This document shows positions 1-8,222 of a DNA stretch of 64,000 nt, piece after piece. Source of the DNA: Bacillota bacterium (GTDB taxonomy: Bacteria; Bacillota_A; Clostridia; Lachnospirales; Lachnospiraceae); the NCBI GenBank assembly GCA_023407175.1, contig JAEYMU010000012.1, positions 372,001-436,000 on the forward strand. The letters run 5' to 3'. Each line of letters opens with the position of its first letter. Position 1 is the first letter of the stretch. Position numbers and translations under genes: made by a program. The notes beneath the pieces are model-generated. The model had not been told where the DNA came from. It made no database searches and worked only from the letters and a program-made list of their open reading frames with translations.

Positions 1-1
1 A

Positions 2-442
2 AAGCCTGAAATCAGCCAAAGGGAGCTTTCCAATATTCTTAACATCCGTTCCCAATCCCTGGGCGAGCTATTGGCTAAGCTTGAGAAAAGCGGATATATT
101 ACCAGAACTCCCTCCGAGACGGACCGCCGTGTCATGGAAATCCGTTTGACCGAAGCCGGTGAAAAAGCATCCATTAAAAACGAGCAGCAGTTGAATACCG
201 ATGCCCTGTTCAGCGGCTTAAGCGAGGAAGAGCAGGACACCCTAAATGATTATTTAAACCGCATTATCGCAAACCTTGAGGAGAGCTTTGGCGATGATAC
301 ACCGGAGAATTTCGATGACCGTCCTCCCTTTGGCGGCAGAGGCTACGGTTTTCATCCCGGTATGCATCACAGACGCCCTCCCTTTGAGGACAGGAGCTTT
401 TACCGGTGGTCCGGCATGGGAGAACGGGGGCTTTCTATTTAA
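2..442 (+). CDS. MarR-family transcriptional regulator (5' truncated by window edge)
   Basis: The reading frame is open from base 2, so the gene begins before the window; the TTG at 71 is internal. The visible part begins with the recognition-helix half of a winged helix (ISQRELSNILNIRSQSLGELLAKLE) and continues into the wing (RTPSETDRRVMEIRLTEAGE), which is the MarR signature. It should be a dimeric DNA-binding repressor or activator. The last 45 residues are unusual for the family: an acidic stretch followed by a Gly/Pro/Arg/His-rich tail (PPFGGRGYGFHPGMHHRRPP) that might bind metal or nucleic acid. The stop overlaps by 8 nt the stop of the convergent gene at 435. Its targets are not visible here. 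Confidence 0.85.
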   Translation, partial: KPEISQRELSNILNIRSQSLGELLAKLEKSGYITRTPSETDRRVMEIRLTEAGEKASIKNEQQLNTDALFSGLSEEEQDTLNDYLNRIIANLEESFGDDTPENFDDRPPFGGRGYGFHPGMHHRRPPFEDRSFYRWSGMGERGLSI

Positions 443-1580
443 GGCTGTAGCTGTCATTTAGAATCAGCGTACTGTAGAGAAACAGGATATCCTGATCCTT
501 GAATTCGATATAATTCCCCAGAAGGGAGCTTTTGATATAACGGATATCCACCAAAGTGATTTTAGAATAGCCCTCTGACAATAACGGAAGCAGACTGCTT
601 GCAAAGGAATCCCGAAATACAATCAGCTCTTTGTCTGTACCGGCCTGTGGATTCTCAATCGTAAGCAGGGGGACGGCACCGGATAAAAACATCTCATAAG
701 GGTCTCTTCCCTTCAGTTTATCCGTCACATAAACCGGTGTTGTCTCCTTAGTCTCATAATTATAAACCTGGCAGCCCTCGATCACCCCGTTGGTCAGATA
801 GCTGATTGTCTCGCTGCCAAGGGGCAGGGCGGACTGACCGTAATACACTCCGTAGAAGGGAATGTCCGGGGTGATTTCCTCATATTGGTTTGATAAAAGC
901 TTAAGAAAGCCCATCCGTTCTGCAAGCCTTTTTGCCACCGGCAACAGCTTTTCCTGCCTCCAATGGGTGTCCGTTCTGTAATAAGCTTCAATCCCAAGAC
1001 AATCCGTAAGGTCAATATAATCGGAATATTCCATACCCTCCCTGATTATTTGAAGCATTGCGGCATAATCAAGGGCCGGATAGCCATTCTGCTCTGCAAG
1101 ATAATATCCCTTATCCGGAACGATGCTGGTATAAATCCTTCCGTTCCCCTTCGCCAGCCAGATATCATAGATATCTCTGAATTTATCCAGTGCATTCTTA
1201 AGAGAAGCCTCATTCAGAGGGTAATTCAGCTTCGCCGCATATCCATCCACAAGATATATCCCATTGTTATCCTTCACACCAAACAGATAGTACAGGCTGC
1301 CCGCCTTTAATCTGCGAAAAATATCCCGGCAGGGGAACTGATCCATGGCGGCATCCTCAAATTTCTCGCCGTAGCCTTCTTCCAAGAATGAGCCGATGGA
1401 CCATGCAGGAAGCTGCTTTAGCTTTCTTCTCTCCGTATCCGAGAATTCACCGGCAGGCTTTAGACAGTTAATTAACGATAAGGTCAGCAGGGTTCCTGCC
1501 AGCAGCCATATTCCCAGTCTATGCTTTTGTATACCAAGCCTTCTGTCCAATCTCACTACACCTTTCTTGGATTTAATCAA
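435..1580 (-). CDS. DHHW/AlgJ-like SGNH-fold protein (surface glycan O-acylation partner)
   Basis: One N-terminal membrane helix (LGIWLLAGTLLTLSLINCL) is followed by an extracytoplasmic domain. The DTHW motif near residue 205 and the late FRDSF motif match the DHHW/AlgJ/AlgX/DltD-like SGNH fold, in which Ser, Asp and His transfer or remove acyl groups on exopolysaccharide. The gene directly follows the MBOAT gene: its TTG start at 1580 overlaps that stop (TTGA), suggesting coupling. A TTG at 1550 preceded by AAAGGTG is an equally good start. By analogy with AlgI/AlgJ, the MBOAT passes an acyl group across the membrane and this protein acts on the glycan. The substrate is unknown. Confidence 0.8.
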   Translation of the reverse strand: MIKSKKGVVRLDRRLGIQKHRLGIWLLAGTLLTLSLINCLKPAGEFSDTERRKLKQLPAWSIGSFLEEGYGEKFEDAAMDQFPCRDIFRRLKAGSLYYLFGVKDNNGIYLVDGYAAKLNYPLNEASLKNALDKFRDIYDIWLAKGNGRIYTSIVPDKGYYLAEQNGYPALDYAAMLQIIREGMEYSDYIDLTDCLGIEAYYRTDTHWRQEKLLPVAKRLAERMGFLKLLSNQYEEITPDIPFYGVYYGQSALPLGSETISYLTNGVIEGCQVYNYETKETTPVYVTDKLKGRDPYEMFLSGAVPLLTIENPQAGTDKELIVFRDSFASSLLPLLSEGYSKITLVDIRYIKSSLLGNYIEFKDQDILFLYSTLILNDSYSLK

Positions 1581-2980
1581 AACCGAAAATACAAAAACGG
1601 GTTAAAGGAACCATCCACAAGATATCCGGTAATCACAAGCAGCAGTCCGATCAGCAGCACCGGTTCCATAACAACCGCCAGGAATGCTCCGGGCTTGGTT
1701 TCGGTTATTTTACAGAAGCAGTTTTTAATGACCGGAGTGGCACCGACGATTCCCAACAGCAAAATCACACTATAGCTGCGCAGATAATACAAGCCTTCCG
1801 TGGATACAAGGGGCAGTCCTGCCAGACCAAACATACTTTTGATATCTATATATGCCTTTGACAGACTGTCTGCCCGGAACAGAACAAAGCTAAGGATTAC
1901 CGCAAGCATGACATAGCAATGGGAAAGGAAGCCCTTCGTACTCCATTGATGTCCTGCCAGGACAAATTTCTCCGCAATCAGCAGGAGGGCAAAAAACAGT
2001 CCCCATAGGATAAAATTCCAGGCAGCCCCATGCCAAAATCCGGTGAGCATCCATACAACCAGCAAATTCATGAGCTGTCTCCTCCGGGAAACCCGGTTGC
2101 CCCCGAGGGGTATATAGACATAATCCCGAAACCAGGAGCTTAAGGAGATATGCCAACGCCTCCAAAATTCTGTTATACTTCGTGAAATGTAGGGATAATT
2201 AAAATTTTCGATAAACTCAAAGCCAAAGATTTTGCCAAGTCCGATTGCCATATCGCTGTAACCGGAAAAATCGTAGTAAATTTGCAGTGTATAGGCAACT
2301 GCATAAAGCCAGTAGTACAGAACAGAAAGGTCCTTCGCGGCGTCAAACTGGCTGCAAAGCGCGCCGTAGGAATTGGCAAGCAGCACCTTTTTTGCTAAGC
2401 CGGTAAGGAACCTTCTGCTGCCAAGGTATGCCTGGGAAAGACTGTGTGTTCTATGATGCAATTGCTGTGAGATATCCGCATATCTTACAATGGGTCCGGC
2501 AACCAGCTGCGGAAACAGCGTCGCATATGCCATAAAATCCAGAAGCTTTCTTTCGGCCCTTACCGTACCGCGGTAAACATCGATGGTATAGCTCATAATA
2601 TGAAAGGTATAGAAGCTGATACCCATCGGAAGGGCAATTACCAAAACCGGCAGGGGTAAATGAGTCAGCCGGTTTATATTGATTATAAAAAAATCATAAT
2701 ATTTAAAAAATCCAAGCACTCCCAGGCTTATCACCACCGATAGGATAAGCCAGACCTTCGCCCTTCCCCTTGCCCGGACGGCCTCGATACGCAGTCCAAT
2801 CAGGTAGCCCTGCAGTATAGATAGAAGCATCAGAATGCAGTAAAGAGGCTCCCCCCAGGCATAGAAAATGAGGCTGGAAAGCAGTAAAAGCAAATTTTTA
2901 TACCGAAAGGGCAAAATAAAATACAAAATTAAAACTATCGGTAAAAAATAATATAAAAAGGTAATACTGGAAAACAGCAT
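1577..2980 (-). CDS. MBOAT family O-acyltransferase (AlgI/DltB/PatA type)
   Basis: A 467-residue polytopic membrane protein with about 10-12 hydrophobic segments. It carries the MBOAT core: FWRRWHISLSSWFRDYVYIPLGGNR around residues 270-295, and the catalytic-His region TGFWHGAAWNFILWG around 315-330. The length is usual for AlgI-type enzymes. It should move acyl groups, most often acetyl, across the membrane to a surface polysaccharide or wall polymer. The ATG at 2980 has GAGGAG just upstream. It lies 50 nt after the DUF4358 gene and overlaps the DHHW gene, so the three form one unit behind the ECF sigma/anti-sigma pair. Confidence 0.93.
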   Translation of the reverse strand: MLFSSITFLYYFLPIVLILYFILPFRYKNLLLLLSSLIFYAWGEPLYCILMLLSILQGYLIGLRIEAVRARGRAKVWLILSVVISLGVLGFFKYYDFFIININRLTHLPLPVLVIALPMGISFYTFHIMSYTIDVYRGTVRAERKLLDFMAYATLFPQLVAGPIVRYADISQQLHHRTHSLSQAYLGSRRFLTGLAKKVLLANSYGALCSQFDAAKDLSVLYYWLYAVAYTLQIYYDFSGYSDMAIGLGKIFGFEFIENFNYPYISRSITEFWRRWHISLSSWFRDYVYIPLGGNRVSRRRQLMNLLVVWMLTGFWHGAAWNFILWGLFFALLLIAEKFVLAGHQWSTKGFLSHCYVMLAVILSFVLFRADSLSKAYIDIKSMFGLAGLPLVSTEGLYYLRSYSVILLLGIVGATPVIKNCFCKITETKPGAFLAVVMEPVLLIGLLLVITGYLVDGSFNPFLYFRF

Positions 2981-3030
2981 GATTTCTCCTCTTCACTCTA
3001 TGAAAATCACTTTAGAGCGTATCCCCGGGA

Positions 3031-3561
3031 TTATTTCTCCAGAGTAAAATCAAGCTCTTCACCGCACACGGTTTTAAAAGCCTCCACAATCTGGTCTGCG
3101 GTTACCATATCGGAAAAACTGCTGCTCATCATAATTAATAAAACCGTATCACCGCAGCCTGTCACCTTTAAATCGTCCGCGCCAACACAAATCCATTTGC
3201 TCGGATTGATACCGTCCAGCATTTCCTGTGCCACTGTTTTTGCATCCTTGCTGTCCTTTACCCGAACCAGGGCAAGGGAATATGCCTGTGAGGATATCAT
3301 CGCCTCCGATACGGCCGCCTCCTTAATCAGGTCTGCATCGGTTAAGCCGGTATTATAAGTCAAAGCTTCTGTATCGGTAATGTCCAGCTCCGTTGTTTCC
3401 AGCGCCAGGTCTACCTTCTTTTGTTCATAAATTTTAGCTATGATATCACTTAGCTCGCCTTCCGGTCCCTTACTTACACTGCTGCCGGAAGCTTTCCCGC
3501 AAGCAGCCATACTGAATACTAAAATTCCTGCCAATAGGATACCCATCATTCTTTTTAACAT
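3031..3561 (-). CDS. DUF4358 lipoprotein
   Basis: About 176 residues with a lipoprotein signal (MLKRMMGILLAGILVFSMAACGK, lipobox Cys about residue 21), so it is anchored outside the membrane. The body resembles DUF4358, a small family I associate with MBOAT/DHHW operons in clostridia; its function is unknown. The start at 3561 is chosen because GGAGG lies at 3570-3574 with an 8-nt spacer; an upstream ATG at 3576 overlaps that ribosome site. It sits between the anti-sigma candidate (72 nt away) and the MBOAT gene (50 nt away), so it may be an accessory or substrate-presenting factor for glycan acylation. Confidence 0.75.
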   Translation of the reverse strand: MLKRMMGILLAGILVFSMAACGKASGSSVSKGPEGELSDIIAKIYEQKKVDLALETTELDITDTEALTYNTGLTDADLIKEAAVSEAMISSQAYSLALVRVKDSKDAKTVAQEMLDGINPSKWICVGADDLKVTGCGDTVLLIMMSSSFSDMVTADQIVEAFKTVCGEELDFTLEK

Positions 3562-3633
3562 TTTAACATCCTCCATTTTTGCTTGTTATTATTTCTCAGG
3601 TTAGACTGCTCTTGCCTTATGAGAGAATTCAAT

Positions 3634-4191
3634 TTACGGTGCAAAATAAGCCTCCAGCTCTTCTCTTGTTATTGTTTCCTGGAATGGTCCCGTAAAAGTT
3701 CCTTCCTTTTCATCCTCTGTTAAGGTTCCCAGGACCATAAAAGTATCTTTATCGATTTGAAGAAACACCAGTGCCTTCTGATCAAGCCCCAGCTCTGCCG
3801 CCTTGCTTTCAAGTATCGCACTGACCGTCTGCTCCTCTGACGAAATCTTATACACCCGGAGAATTTCCAAGGCTTCCCCTTCGTTCCTTGATGGTGCTAC
3901 CTCCACAATATCCGTCGCCTGCTCCAGCAATTGCTGTATGTTGACCGTCTCCATTCTCAGCGAGGCAATACCGGGAGACTGTGGCTCGATTTTCTCGGTG
4001 CCCTTCCACCAATCCTGCAAAAAGACTCCGCTTACAGAAAAAAGTAACAAAATTGCGGCTGCCGCCCCAAATCTTAGGTAAGCCGTCTTTCTTTTGGCAT
4101 ATCTCACCTGAGGCCTTGCTTCCTGCTGAGACCTTTGCATTTCATTCGCCTTTTCATATATCCCCTTCAAAAACTCCTGATCAGATTTCAT
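3634..4191 (-). CDS. Probable membrane anti-sigma factor
   Basis: 185 residues: a charged cytoplasmic N-terminus of about 40 residues, one transmembrane helix (RFGAAAAILLLFSVSGVFL, about 41-60), then an external domain. The layout, and an 11-nt overlap with the ECF sigma gene upstream, fit a cognate single-pass anti-sigma factor. No zinc-binding HxxxCxxC motif is visible, so it is not a ZAS-type protein, and no named family was recognised. The ATG at 4191 follows GGGGG with a suitable gap. The call rests mainly on context and topology. Confidence 0.65.
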   Translation of the reverse strand: MKSDQEFLKGIYEKANEMQRSQQEARPQVRYAKRKTAYLRFGAAAAILLLFSVSGVFLQDWWKGTEKIEPQSPGIASLRMETVNIQQLLEQATDIVEVAPSRNEGEALEILRVYKISSEEQTVSAILESKAAELGLDQKALVFLQIDKDTFMVLGTLTEDEKEGTFTGPFQETITREELEAYFAP

Positions 4192-4729
4192 AGGTGCATC
4201 CCCCTTTCTCCAAAATCGGTTTCAGGCTCTTTTTCGCACGATGGGACAATACCTTGGCGGCCGCCACTGAGCGGCCCATAACTGTCGCAGCCTCTGCCAT
4301 GGAAAATCCATTCAGATAGATCAGTACAAGAATCTGCCGGTATTCGGGTTTTATATCCTTCAAGGCTTCTTTGATAAGTCTGGTACTTTCCTTCCGGTAG
4401 ATTATCTCCTCCAAAGAATTGACCTCTCTTGTTTGGGCCTCCTCCAGTGGAACAACCTTCCTTCTGTTATTTTTTCGTATGAAGTCAATTGCTCTCCTCT
4501 TCCCAAGCATAAATAAATATGTCTTGAATTCATAACTGCTTGAATATTTTCCCGGGTTTACATAAATGTACGCAAAAACCTCCTGTGCAATGTCCTCCGC
4601 ACTCTGATAGTCCTTCAGATATTGCAAAAGGAAATAGACCAGATTATGCCGGTGACGCAGTACCAGCTCCTCAAAGGCGGATATATCCCCTTTCGTAAAA
4701 GCCTGATATAAAGTTTTGTCGGTTTCCAT
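4181..4729 (-). CDS. ECF-type RNA polymerase sigma factor
   Basis: 182 residues from the preferred start. Region 2 (FEELVLRHRHNLVYFLLQYLKDYQSAEDIAQEVF, then the RAIDFIRK helix) and region 4 (LKDIKPEYRQILVLIYLNGFSMAEAATVMGRSVAAAKVLSHRAKKSLK) are complete; regions 1 and 3 are absent, as usual for ECF sigmas. The start at 4729 is favoured over the ATG at 4744 because GAGGTG lies 7 nt before it. An ECF-like promoter is visible upstream (4768-4794), so the gene is probably autoregulated. It heads the operon that ends with the MBOAT/DHHW pair and likely controls surface modification. Confidence 0.92.
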   Translation of the reverse strand: METDKTLYQAFTKGDISAFEELVLRHRHNLVYFLLQYLKDYQSAEDIAQEVFAYIYVNPGKYSSSYEFKTYLFMLGKRRAIDFIRKNNRRKVVPLEEAQTREVNSLEEIIYRKESTRLIKEALKDIKPEYRQILVLIYLNGFSMAEAATVMGRSVAAAKVLSHRAKKSLKPILEKGGCTYEI

Positions 4730-4767
4730 GAAGGTGCACCTCATATTTCTTTTGTATCCATCTATTA

Positions 4768-4794
4768 TTCGTCCTGCCTGCCGCTAAGGTTACA
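4768..4794 (-). promoter_or_regulatory. Candidate ECF promoter of the sigma/anti-sigma/acylation operon
   Basis: On the minus strand TGTAAC (4794-4789) is followed after exactly 17 nt by CGAA (4771-4768). This is close to the Bacillus SigX consensus as I recall it (TGTAAC, 17 nt, CGWC). It lies about 40 nt upstream of the sigma start, where an autoregulated promoter is expected. Confidence 0.5.
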
Positions 4795-4841
4795 CATGAA
4801 ATAAAAAAGATACAAAATAATTTTCAAATAAAAATTTATCC

Positions 4842-5711
4842 CTATCCATGATAGGCCTCCTTTAGTCTCCTAATCTCCTCCCTGTGTCCGTCCAGATCGG
4901 TGGGAGTTTCCAGAATAAGGGGCAATCCCTGCAGCAAAGGATGCTTTATCATGCGGATAATCGCTGCTTCTCCGATATATCCCTGCCCGATTTGCTCATG
5001 CCTGTCCTTGCCGCTCCCCAGCGAATCCTTACTGTTATTGATATGGATCGCCTTCAAATACTTCAGCCCGATGATATGGTCAAATTGTTCCAATACCTCA
5101 TCCAATTTATCTACAATGTCATAGCCTGCATTCCACATATGGCAGGCATCCATACAGATTCCTATTTTGTCTTCTAATTCCACCCGCTTAAGGATTTCCT
5201 TTAATTCCTCAAAGGATTTACCAACCTCACTACCCTTGCCGGACATGGTTTCCAGCAGAACTGTCGTATGCATATTGGGAAACATTACCTTATTCAGCAT
5301 TTCGGCAATTTGGGAGATTGCCAGCTCCTCATCCTGCTCCAGGCGGCTGCCCGGATGCAGATTATATAAATTCCCCGGCAAAAGCTCCATACGCTGCAAA
5401 TCCTCTGCGAACATCTGCGCCGACAGTGTGCGTAAATGACTTTGGGGAGAACAGGGATTTAGCGTGTAGGGTGCATGGGCTATAATCCGGGCAAAGCCGT
5501 TCTCCTCAAGAAGCTTGCGAAATCCCCCTATATCCTCAGGATTTATTTCCTTAGCACGGGCTCCTCTGGGGTTGCGTGCAAAAAACTGGAGGGTGTTAGC
5601 CCCGATTGCCAGAGCATCCTGCCCCATTCTCCGGTAGCCTGCGGCTACGGATAAATGTGTTCCGATTTTTAATAGGTCTTTTTCCTTCGTCTGCTTTTGC
5701 TGTTTCTTCAT
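4842..5711 (-). CDS. nfo: Endonuclease IV (AP endonuclease, TIM-barrel)
   Basis: 289 residues. A zinc-dependent enzyme that nicks DNA 5' of abasic sites in base-excision repair. The Nfo ligand motifs appear in order: IGTHLSVAAGY, AHAPYTLNP, NLHPGS, VLLETMSGKG, GICMDACHMWNAGYD, AIHINNSKDSLGSGKDRHEQIGQGYIG and LILETPTDLDGH. The frame stays open far upstream, but homology begins at LLKIGTHLS. The ATG at 5711 is preferred, with AGGG five bases upstream; an ATG about 33 nt further upstream with AGGGCGT is an alternative. It is divergent from the HAD operon at 5980 and appears monocistronic. Confidence 0.95.
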   Translation of the reverse strand: MKKQQKQTKEKDLLKIGTHLSVAAGYRRMGQDALAIGANTLQFFARNPRGARAKEINPEDIGGFRKLLEENGFARIIAHAPYTLNPCSPQSHLRTLSAQMFAEDLQRMELLPGNLYNLHPGSRLEQDEELAISQIAEMLNKVMFPNMHTTVLLETMSGKGSEVGKSFEELKEILKRVELEDKIGICMDACHMWNAGYDIVDKLDEVLEQFDHIIGLKYLKAIHINNSKDSLGSGKDRHEQIGQGYIGEAAIIRMIKHPLLQGLPLILETPTDLDGHREEIRRLKEAYHG

Positions 5712-5979
5712 TGTGCCCTGCCTTCTTTCTTCGGTATCAATGTCCATACGCCCTATATGGGAGTTTGGCTTATATCTATGATAAATTATACCCTGAAACA
5801 CTTCATCTGTCCGGTATTTTTCCCTCGGATCATAAGATTTATTTGCAGCAGAATGATTATTATATAAATTAATAGAAATAATTATATTTGTACAGAAAGA
5901 CAGAATTTTACCGCTTTTGTAACGACTTTCAGTCTTTATTGATATGATATATTGATTCGTAATATTGAAACGGAGAAAA

Positions 5980-6684
5980 ATGGTGAAAGCAATTATTTTT
6001 GATTTAGGCGGAACGATTTTTATCCAAAAGGAAAATGTTTTGGATAATGTTATAAAAAAAGTGTTAATAAATTCGTACATGGTTAATACAAATGAAATAG
6101 ATGATATTTGTGATTTTGCTGTAAAAATTGAAAATGAAATCAGTAATAAAAGAAATCTATCGAATATAGAATTTACCAAGTACAACCTGATTCATACCAT
6201 TGAAAAACGTTACAATTTGCAGCCTGTAAAAAAACCGAACGAAATCGAATTATTATTCTGGGATAACCAATTTGAAATTCAGATATCCGACAAACTGCCG
6301 GCCTTACTGGCAAAGCTGCGGGAGCATTCCGTCCGGATGTGCATCCTAAGCAACTCCTCCTATTCCGGTGATCTTTTGGAAAGACAGCTGGATCAATTTG
6401 GCATAAGGCACTTTTTTGAATTTGTCCTTGCAAGCTCGGACATCGGAATCAGAAAACCCTACGGCGCTGTTTTTGAAATAGCCTTAAACAAATTGGGGCT
6501 GAATTCGAATGAGGTCTGGTATGTCGGCGATTCCTTGGAGGAGGATATCATAGGTGCAAAGCAAAACGGAATTTATTCCATTTTAGTCAGTGCCCACCTG
6601 GACGAGGCTTCTGATATTAAACCGGATGCACATATCCGGGATATCTCTGAATTATATCATTTGTATTTAAAATATGGTTCCTGA
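5980..6684 (+). CDS. HAD-superfamily hydrolase (phosphatase-like)
   Basis: 234 residues. HAD motifs: I = FDLGGTIF near the N-terminus (nucleophile Asp, but Gly where phosphatases usually have the second Asp), II = CILSNSS, III = Lys in IRKPYGAVF, IV = GDSLEEDIIGA. A helical cap lies between residues 15 and 100. This is a subfamily IA-type fold acting on a small phosphate ester; the missing second Asp leaves the chemistry open. The ATG at 5980 is chosen because GGAG lies just before it; the frame extends 15 nt upstream to a TTG. It is the first gene of a tight three-gene operon with genes at 6699 and 7444. Confidence 0.85.
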   Translation: MVKAIIFDLGGTIFIQKENVLDNVIKKVLINSYMVNTNEIDDICDFAVKIENEISNKRNLSNIEFTKYNLIHTIEKRYNLQPVKKPNEIELLFWDNQFEIQISDKLPALLAKLREHSVRMCILSNSSYSGDLLERQLDQFGIRHFFEFVLASSDIGIRKPYGAVFEIALNKLGLNSNEVWYVGDSLEEDIIGAKQNGIYSILVSAHLDEASDIKPDAHIRDISELYHLYLKYGS

Positions 6685-6698
6685 ACAGGGGTATGCGT

Positions 6699-7454
6699 AT
6701 GCTGTTGCCAAAGGATTTGAAGGTGAATGAATTATTTTGTCTGGGCAAAGGACCAAAGTCCAGATATCCCAACTATATTCTCACGGACGGCAGCTCCTGT
6801 TACTTCCTAAAATTATACCATAAGGAAGAAAGTATGATCGTCGGCTTAGCAGAAAAGGCCGTCTCAGATATGAAATTAAAGGTTGGCATATCGAATACCC
6901 TTGAGGTAAGAACCCTTCGATGGGCGGGGATATTCGCAACCATTCAGCCATATCTTAAGCAGGCATTATCCTACTCGTATCACGGGTTGCCGGCGTATCC
7001 TGCATTAATCAATGAAATAGCCCGGGAACACCCCTGGGATTGGCTGTTCTCCAATCATGACAATCATATCGAACACATACTGTCCTATCATAATAAAATT
7101 TTCTTTGTGGATAAGGGCCAGGCTATGAAATTCATAACCGTGGATAAACTTGATGCACATTATTATCCGAATGAAAAAGTAGGACAAAAGGAACCGGTCT
7201 ATAACCTGATCTATCGAAATCAAGAAGCCTTTCACAAAATAGATTACTTACAGGTATTTCAGGTGATCAGCTCCTTACAGGGTATTGAGAATGATATCCT
7301 GAACGAGGTCTTTGAAGAATTTTCTTTACAATATAAGTCCATGTACGGCCGAGGAGATATTTGTTCTATTTTATGCAAAAGAAAGGAAAACCTGGCTTCG
7401 GATTTTGAACACTTCTATCAAAGAATAAGAGAGGGGTATTTGATTGAAAGATAA
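6699..7454 (+). CDS. Protein with HipA/phosphoinositide-kinase-like catalytic signature, function unknown
   Basis: 251 residues; no named family recognised with confidence. The middle reads HPWDWLFSNHDNHIEHIL then KIFFVDKGQAM (about residues 110-145). The pattern N-x-D-x-H-x-x-H followed by a D-x-G-type triad resembles the catalytic and metal-binding loops of HipA and PI3/4-kinase-like folds. The early FLKLYHKEE could supply the ATP-binding Lys. The C-terminal 100 residues are helical. The ATG at 6699 is preferred (AGGGG seven bases upstream) over 6693. It lies 14 nt after the HAD gene and overlaps the membrane-protein gene by 11 nt, so the three products probably work together, perhaps as opposing kinase and phosphatase; that is inference. 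Confidence 0.5.
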   Translation: MLLPKDLKVNELFCLGKGPKSRYPNYILTDGSSCYFLKLYHKEESMIVGLAEKAVSDMKLKVGISNTLEVRTLRWAGIFATIQPYLKQALSYSYHGLPAYPALINEIAREHPWDWLFSNHDNHIEHILSYHNKIFFVDKGQAMKFITVDKLDAHYYPNEKVGQKEPVYNLIYRNQEAFHKIDYLQVFQVISSLQGIENDILNEVFEEFSLQYKSMYGRGDICSILCKRKENLASDFEHFYQRIREGYLIER

Positions 7455-8133
7455 TACGCTGAAACAAAAACCTGTCTATTTTATATGCTATTATTTGATA
7501 AGCATCATAGGAATTATTGGTACAATTTTTGGCCTGTTCGGTGTCAGTACAAACTTTGAAAGGGGCATTTTAGTTCTATGCTTTGCACTGCTTCTTTCTG
7601 CCGTTATTTTCAATATTACTCATTACAACCGCAGCAGACTGGCCAGGATAAACCTTGAGGACTATCTGAAAAATCATGCTTTGGAAAAGGATGAGCTAAA
7701 ATGTATGTTTTCCTCGGCGGACGGCTTAAGAAAGGACATGGAATCCCTTATTCCAAAGCTGAAAAACAGCATCCATGTGAATTTTACCGTAAAGCTGATA
7801 TTACGAAACAGAAAAGATACCAATTTGGTCCGGGTACAGAATAATATTGTGAGATTACATAATATCCTTAGTGAATATAATATCAAATTCCTTGTGAAAT
7901 ATATTGAATGGGACTATTTTATGATTAATGGAATTATCGCTGATGAAAAGGAAGGGATTGTAGGTTTTTATTATCGAAAAAATAATAATACCTTCCGAAT
8001 TGACGATGAATATTTACTTGTTAATAAAAACAGGTCCGATACGGAACGGATCTTATATGAAGGCCTGAATAAAACCTTCGACAGCATTTGGGATACCGCC
8101 CCATTCATCGATTTATCTGATCTGATACCTTAG
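7444..8133 (+). CDS. Two-helix membrane protein with cytoplasmic C-terminal domain, unknown
   Basis: 229 residues with a TTG start preceded by GAGGGG at 7 nt. Two transmembrane helices lie near the N-terminus (FICYYLISIIGIIGTIFGLFG and ILVLCFALLLSAVIFNI), followed by about 160 soluble residues. The final part (LNKTFDSIWDTAPFIDL) recalls the C-terminal end of PLD-like effector domains, but no HKD catalytic motif is present, so the assignment is weak. It overlaps the kinase-like gene by 11 nt and is the last gene of the operon before the terminator at 8165. Confidence 0.5.
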   Translation: MKDNTLKQKPVYFICYYLISIIGIIGTIFGLFGVSTNFERGILVLCFALLLSAVIFNITHYNRSRLARINLEDYLKNHALEKDELKCMFSSADGLRKDMESLIPKLKNSIHVNFTVKLILRNRKDTNLVRVQNNIVRLHNILSEYNIKFLVKYIEWDYFMINGIIADEKEGIVGFYYRKNNNTFRIDDEYLLVNKNRSDTERILYEGLNKTFDSIWDTAPFIDLSDLIP

Positions 8134-8164
8134 ACCATTCCTACGGAAATCGCCTGAATGCTTC

Positions 8165-8218
8165 AAAAAAAAAGGTACTCCATCCTTATGAAAGCCATAA
8201 GAACGGAGTACCTTTTTC
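8165..8218. terminator. Bidirectional intrinsic terminator
   Basis: Stem AAAAAGGTACTCC ... GGAGTACCTTTTT with an inner CTTATG/CATAAG extension, flanked by A-runs on the left and T-runs on the right. It lies between the convergent membrane-protein gene (ends 8133) and the binding-protein gene (ends 8223) and can serve both. Confidence 0.9.
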
Positions 8219-8222
8219 TATT

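Noticed and set aside
5712..6185. Long N-terminal extension of the endonuclease IV frame
   Set aside because: It overlaps the divergent HAD gene, has AT-rich non-protein-like composition and lies before the first family motif.
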